Source: Bradyrhizobium tropiciagri
Lineage (GTDB): Bacteria; Pseudomonadota; Alphaproteobacteria; Rhizobiales; Xanthobacteraceae
Direction of reading: 5' to 3'
DNA length: 64,000 nt
Assembly (NCBI RefSeq): GCF_018130545.1
Contig: NZ_JAFCKF010000012.1
Location: 124,001 to 188,000 of the forward strand
Shown here: piece after piece, positions 60,690-64,000 of the stretch
Position numbering within the stretch: position 1 is the first letter of the stretch
Layout: every line of letters begins with the position of its first letter
Program-made: the position numbers and the translations under genes
The notes under the pieces: model-generated
Databases searched by the model: none
What the model saw: the letters and a program-made list of their open reading frames with translations, nothing else
What the model was told of the DNA's origin: nothing

Positions 60690-61486
60690 TGCAGCCGCCA
60701 CCGTTCAATCTCGAGGGGCGGGTTGCCATCGTCACCGGCGGGGGCAGGGGGATCGGCGCCGCTATCGTGACCCGGCTCGCGCAGGCCGGTGCGACCGTGG
60801 TGATCGCAAACCGGACGCTCGATGTGGCCGAGGCGCTGGCGCGTGACCTGGCAGCCGAAGGACGGGTGGCACATTGCGTCCCGTTCGACCGGCTCGACCG
60901 GAGCAGCTTGCGTGCGATGGTGGACGGCGTGGCGGCCCAGCACGGCCGGCTCGACATCGTCGTGCACAATGCCGGTGGCTGTCCGTGGGCCTCGCTTGAG
61001 GAGCTCGATGAAGCCAGGCTCGACGAGACGCTGGCGCTGAACCTGAACGCCAGCATCTGGCTCGCACAGACGGCGATGCCGCATATGCGCGCCAACAGAT
61101 TCGGGCGCATCCTCGTGACGTCCTCGGTGTCTGCGCGCGTCGCGATGGGCGGCGGCGCGCATTACTCGGCGGCGAAAGCCGGCGTCAACGCGTTCATCCG
61201 CGGCGCCGCCTTCGAGCTCGCGCGCGACGGCATCACGGTCAACGGCGTCGAGGCCGGCTTCATCGAGAAACCGGGCCGCGGCAGCATGAGTGCGCCGGAG
61301 AACAAGCCCAAGCTCGAGCGCTTCATTCCGATGGGGCACATGGGGAGCGCCGACGACATCGCCTGCGCGATGCTCTATCTCGCTTCCGCTGAAGCCAAAT
61401 ACGTCACCGGGCAGACCATCGTCGTCGACGGCGGCTCGACCTTGCCGGAGACCGGATTCGCCGTCGAACGGCAGTGGGGAATCTAG
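60689..61486 (+). CDS. SDR-family oxidoreductase
   Basis: This 265-residue short-chain dehydrogenase has TGGGRGIGAA (16-25), HNAGG (93-97), Ser145/Ser146 and Tyr159-x-x-x-Lys163 (HYSAAKAG). The late VDGGSTLPE is typical of classical SDRs. It overlaps the aminotransferase stop as TGATG. Substrate unknown, probably a hydroxy or keto acid of the same pathway. Confidence 0.9.
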   Translation: MQPPPFNLEGRVAIVTGGGRGIGAAIVTRLAQAGATVVIANRTLDVAEALARDLAAEGRVAHCVPFDRLDRSSLRAMVDGVAAQHGRLDIVVHNAGGCPWASLEELDEARLDETLALNLNASIWLAQTAMPHMRANRFGRILVTSSVSARVAMGGGAHYSAAKAGVNAFIRGAAFELARDGITVNGVEAGFIEKPGRGSMSAPENKPKLERFIPMGHMGSADDIACAMLYLASAEAKYVTGQTIVVDGGSTLPETGFAVERQWGI

Positions 61487-61488
61487 AT

Positions 61489-61538
61489 GAGCATCATCTT
61501 TTCGGAAAACCGGTTTCCACGTTTCCGGATCATGCTCT
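61489..61538. repeat. Dispersed palindromic repeat (inverted copy of the 47196 family)
   Basis: GAGCATCATC and GGATCATGCTC-type ends enclose TTTTCGGAAAACCGGTTTCC. It is the same family as at 47196-47241 but in opposite orientation. It fills the gap between the two SDR genes and ends 1 bp before the start codon of the second, so it may supply or mask its translation start. Confidence 0.75.
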
Positions 61539-61539
61539 G

Positions 61540-62310
61540 ATGCCGCGGCTGGACGGAAAGACGGCGCTGGTGACCGGCGCAGCTACGGGTATCGGCCGCG
61601 CCACGGCGTCGCTGCTCGCATTGAGCGGCGCGCGCGTCGTGTTGTTCGGTCTCGGTGACGCCGAGCTTCAGGCGGCTGCGGCGGAGTGCGGCGGGCAGGC
61701 GATCCATGGCGACGTCACCCGGCCGGACGACGTTGCGAAAGCCGTCACTGCCTGCGGCGCCTGGCTCGATATCGTCGTCAACGCGGCCGGCCTGATCGTG
61801 CCGGATCAGCCCGCAACCGTATCCGATGAAGTCTGGGCCAAAACGCTTGATGTCAACCTCACCGGGACGATGCGTGTCTGCCGCGCATCGCTGCCGCTGC
61901 TCCGGCAGCGCGGCGGTGCGATCGTGAATGTCGCCTCGGTTGCGGCGTTCAATGCCAGCCCGGACAGCGCAAGCTATGCCGCGAGCAAGGCGGCGGTCGT
62001 CGCCTATACGCGCTCGCTGGCCTACGCGCACGGCGCCGATGGCATCCGCGCCAATGCGGTCGCGCCCGGCTGGGTGCGGACGCCGATGAGCGCCTATGAA
62101 ATGCAGCTGCTCGCGGAGCAGAACGACACCACTGTTGACGCGGAGTTTCGCAGCGTCGAACGGCGGATCGCGCTGGGGCGGATGGCGGAGCCCGCCGAGA
62201 TCGCGGCGTGCTGCCTGTTCCTTGCCTCCGACGAGGCGTCCTTTGTCACGGGTGCGGTGCTGGTCGCCGATGGCGGCGGCCGCTCGCCGACGCAGAATCG
62301 CGCGGTATAG
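61540..62310 (+). CDS. SDR-family oxidoreductase
   Basis: This 256-residue short-chain dehydrogenase has TGAATGIGRA (12-21), NAAG (81-84), Ser133 and Tyr146-x-x-x-Lys150 (SYAASKAA). The ATG at 61540 directly follows the repeat; the longer frame runs through the repeat and was rejected. There is no recognisable ribosome site other than repeat-derived sequence. It is only distantly similar to the preceding SDR, so the pair is not a recent duplication. Confidence 0.9.
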   Translation: MPRLDGKTALVTGAATGIGRATASLLALSGARVVLFGLGDAELQAAAAECGGQAIHGDVTRPDDVAKAVTACGAWLDIVVNAAGLIVPDQPATVSDEVWAKTLDVNLTGTMRVCRASLPLLRQRGGAIVNVASVAAFNASPDSASYAASKAAVVAYTRSLAYAHGADGIRANAVAPGWVRTPMSAYEMQLLAEQNDTTVDAEFRSVERRIALGRMAEPAEIAACCLFLASDEASFVTGAVLVADGGGRSPTQNRAV

Positions 62311-62408
62311 AACGGTCGATTCGCGTCCAGGTGTGGCCGCCGGCACCTTGATCAGGGCCGGTGGATTTGGCACTCTCGCATCGTCACGTCATTCGATCGA
62401 GGGGCGTT

Positions 62409-62672
62409 ATGAACAAGTCATTTTCTGTGATCATTGCTGCGGCTGCTTCAATCGTCGTCCTGTCGTCGACGGCGGCGCGATCTGGCGAGGTTTACCCGTT
62501 CGGCGATCCGCCATACCGGCTGGACTACATCCAGGAGCCTCAGATCGAATCAGGCTGCTGGAAATGGAATTGGCAGCTCTACCAGTGGCAGGATCACTGC
62601 CCGGTCTACGTCTATCCCAAGGCCTATATGTTCTCGCGCTCGTCGCGCGTCGTGCTCCACTCCAAGGGGTGA
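62409..62672 (+). CDS. Small exported protein of unknown function
   Basis: The 87-residue protein has a Sec signal (SFSVIIAAAASIVVLSSTAA, cleaved near ARS-GEV) and a mature part rich in aromatic residues (PPYRLDYIQEP, CWKWNWQLYQWQDHC, YVYPKAYMF). Two cysteines 14 residues apart could form a disulfide. GAGGGG precedes the ATG. I recognise no family. Confidence 0.65.
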   Translation: MNKSFSVIIAAAASIVVLSSTAARSGEVYPFGDPPYRLDYIQEPQIESGCWKWNWQLYQWQDHCPVYVYPKAYMFSRSSRVVLHSKG

Positions 62673-62682
62673 GGCGCAGCTG

Positions 62683-62830
62683 CGCTGACCAAAGTGCTTC
62701 GCGTCACGCCAATCGACGCGGAGCACGCGCTGAAGCGCGATCGCGCTTCAACTTTCTTGTTTGAACATGATCTCCGCGCAAACGCTTTGCGTTTGTCGCG
62801 AGGGAAACCGCTTAGCAGGTTTCCCGATCA
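62683..62830. repeat. Dispersed repeat with nested palindromes
   Basis: The stretch contains GAAGCGCGATCGCGCTTC, a perfect 18-bp palindrome, then GCAAACGCTTTGCGTTTG and ends near GGTTTCCCGATCATGCTTC. The pattern matches short rhizobial repeat families related to those at 47196 and 61489. It lies between a plus-strand and a convergent minus-strand gene and may terminate both. Confidence 0.6.
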
Positions 62831-62834
62831 TGCT

Positions 62835-63209
62835 TCATGAATGGTCGATGGTGCAGGCGACCTGCTGGTGCTTGCCGAAGTTGAGCAGCGCGTTTTCCCG
62901 GAAACCGTCCAGCCAGACGCCGCGGCCAGCATAGCGATAGCCGACGCCCATCGGAACGTGCCGCACATGGATGCCGCCACGACCGGTCATCAGCGAGGCG
63001 GTGACCACTTCGCCCTCGACCGACACGGCGCGCGGGCACAGCGGATAGTGATGGCCATTCTCGCAGGTGAAGACGATCTCGGTGCAGGTGCCGACCGGTG
63101 CCTTGGTGATCAGGCCGAGATCCGCGGCCGCCGCCGGCCGGGAATTGCCCGACAGCGCTGCGCCCAACGCCAGAATGCCCGCGACCATGTAGCCAATTCG
63201 AATACGCAT
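62835..63209 (-). CDS. Small exported protein of unknown function
   Basis: The 124-residue protein has a signal peptide (MRIRIGYMVAGILALGAALSG, with PAAAA before DLG) and a mature domain with three cysteines in TCTEIVFTCENGHHYPLCPRA and a final ACTIDHS. HVRHVPMGVGYRYAGRGVWLDG is a further conserved-looking segment. AGGGGG precedes the ATG at 63209; the longer frame to 63407 was rejected. I do not recognise a function. Confidence 0.65.
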   Translation of the reverse strand: MRIRIGYMVAGILALGAALSGNSRPAAAADLGLITKAPVGTCTEIVFTCENGHHYPLCPRAVSVEGEVVTASLMTGRGGIHVRHVPMGVGYRYAGRGVWLDGFRENALLNFGKHQQVACTIDHS

Positions 63210-63514
63210 CAGTGCCCCCTCGTCCAGCGATAGGCTAAGTAATTGAGGAAAAATAACTGGCGCTAAATGAGCAAAAAAAGCCTCCGAGGTCAAACCTACG
63301 ACAGCGGTCAGCACAGGGTTCGGGCGCTGGGTGTTGCAGGTTTGCTGCAGTGGAACGGAATTGAGCTGAACGCTGCCCGGCTGCGACAACGTGCCTTTAC
63401 TGGCCACAATTGGCCTGCAAGTGGTGGGAGGTATTTGAGTCGTTTCGCAGGGACTGCTTCAGCGCCTGACCGGATCGCATCGCGAACGGCGCCGCGCGAA
63501 CATCGGGGGTGGGA
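63210..63514. other. 305-bp divergent intergenic region, nothing recognised
   Basis: It separates two divergently transcribed small exported-protein genes. It is more AT-rich near 63238-63282, with several A-runs, than the surrounding sequence, which would suit promoters. I see no convincing -35/-10 pair, dyad or open frame. Confidence 0.5.
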
Positions 63515-64000
63515 ATGAACTTCCGTGGTGCAATTGCAGGTTCGTTACTGACCTTGATGATGGTCTCGACGTCGGCGCTGACGGCTCAGGCGCAGACGGC
63601 ATCTCCTCAATCCCCTAACGGCCGGGCCGCGGCAGCGCAGGGCGATCAATCGTTTTCCGGCCCGAGCTTCCGCAAGGGCTTGTGGCGCTTCATCCGAACG
63701 CTCGACGTCGTCCGGAGCGCCAACAAGAATTTCAAGTATCGGGTGATGAATGCGGAAACGACGCGCTGCGTCGACCCGACCTTCGCGATGAAGGCGACGT
63801 TTTCGCCGGATCCGGTCGGAGGCTGCGTCTCCGACAAGCCTGAAAAGGTCGGAAATCAATACACCTTCGGGCACCGATGCGATTACATGGGCGCGGTCAG
63901 CACAGTGATCACCGTGCGCAGTGACGAGGCCTATACCGAGCTGAATGAGGTCAGCACCGGCGAGCATCCGAGGACCGATATGGTCGTCGCGACCAGGATC
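63515..64000 (+). CDS. Exported DUF3617-like protein, partial (runs off the window)
   Basis: The frame is open to the last base, giving 162 residues. A Sec signal (GAIAGSLLTLMMVSTSALTA) ends at AQA-QTA. The mature part has FRKGLWRFIRTLD, then TRCVDPTF, GGCVSDK and HRCDYMGAV, a pattern of GLW followed by three spaced cysteines that resembles DUF3617 proteins, whose function is unknown. The family assignment is by pattern only and the C-terminus is missing. Confidence 0.65.
   Translation, partial: MNFRGAIAGSLLTLMMVSTSALTAQAQTASPQSPNGRAAAAQGDQSFSGPSFRKGLWRFIRTLDVVRSANKNFKYRVMNAETTRCVDPTFAMKATFSPDPVGGCVSDKPEKVGNQYTFGHRCDYMGAVSTVITVRSDEAYTELNEVSTGEHPRTDMVVATRI

Noticed and set aside
62341-62366. 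GGTGGAT at 62361 as a sixth regulon dyad
   Set aside because: The left arm at the required spacing does not match the consensus.
1-64000. CRISPR arrays, tRNA or rRNA genes, insertion sequences, integrases
   Set aside because: I looked for repeat-spacer patterns, tRNA-like cloverleaf ends and transposase or integrase motifs and saw none.

Overview
The window looks like a chromosomal segment of a Bradyrhizobium-like alphaproteobacterium. The DNA is GC-rich and densely packed, with many 1-16 bp overlaps between genes. It carries short dispersed palindromic repeats of the kind common in Bradyrhizobium and Rhodopseudomonas, and its proteins look rhizobial. I see no rRNA, tRNA, CRISPR array, insertion sequence or prophage. 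Almost everything concerns scavenging nitrogen and carbon from amides, histidine and amines.

Layout. 1-1892: the end of a urea/amide-type ABC ATPase gene, then formamidase fmdA and its zinc-ribbon partner fmdB. 2007-4506 (minus): an ABC importer of the nitrate/sulfonate/NMT1 class, with four 17-bp iterons before its first gene. 4685-11338: histidine utilisation, hutF-hutC (minus) divergent from hutI-hutH-hutU (plus), with a perfect 20-bp palindrome between them; hutG is not in the window. 11685-25161: an amide operon made of amiC-amiR, a strong intrinsic terminator, a urea-type five-gene ABC importer, amiE, an NCS1 permease, a MetX-like hydrolase and a CbbQ/CbbO-like AAA+/VWA pair. 25171-26918 (minus): a second amiC-amiR pair. 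27339-36738: a second amide operon with two amidase-signature enzymes flanking a short acetamidase, another five-gene ABC importer and an SDR. Its promoter-proximal leader also holds an intrinsic terminator.

36755-42203: a peptide-type binding protein, a NylB-like amide hydrolase, a LuxR-family regulator and a secreted M15-like peptidase. 42543-51929: a gamma-glutamyltransferase-family enzyme, a YtcJ-like amidohydrolase, a His-rich CobW GTPase and a branched-chain-type ABC importer. 51995-62310: a secreted copper/topaquinone amine oxidase with a small exported partner, two class III aminotransferases, a HAD hydrolase, a Tm-1/UPF0261 protein, an aldehyde dehydrogenase and two SDRs. 62409-64000: small exported proteins of unknown function.

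How the parts fit. Polar nitrogen compounds would be imported by several ABC systems, hydrolysed by at least six different amide-cleaving enzyme families, and the amines and aldehydes oxidised further. Two observations stand out. First, two AmiC/AmiR sensor-antiterminator pairs each lie next to an operon whose leader contains an intrinsic terminator, one of them preceded by tandem six-base-loop hairpins. Second, a shared 18-bp dyad, (A/C)TC(A/C)ACC-N4-GGT(G/T)GA(T/G), occurs five times, only in gene-free regions, upstream of amiC, luxR/nylB-like, the gamma-glutamyltransferase gene, the amidohydrolase gene and the aldehyde dehydrogenase gene. This suggests one regulon, possibly run by the window's LuxR-family protein.
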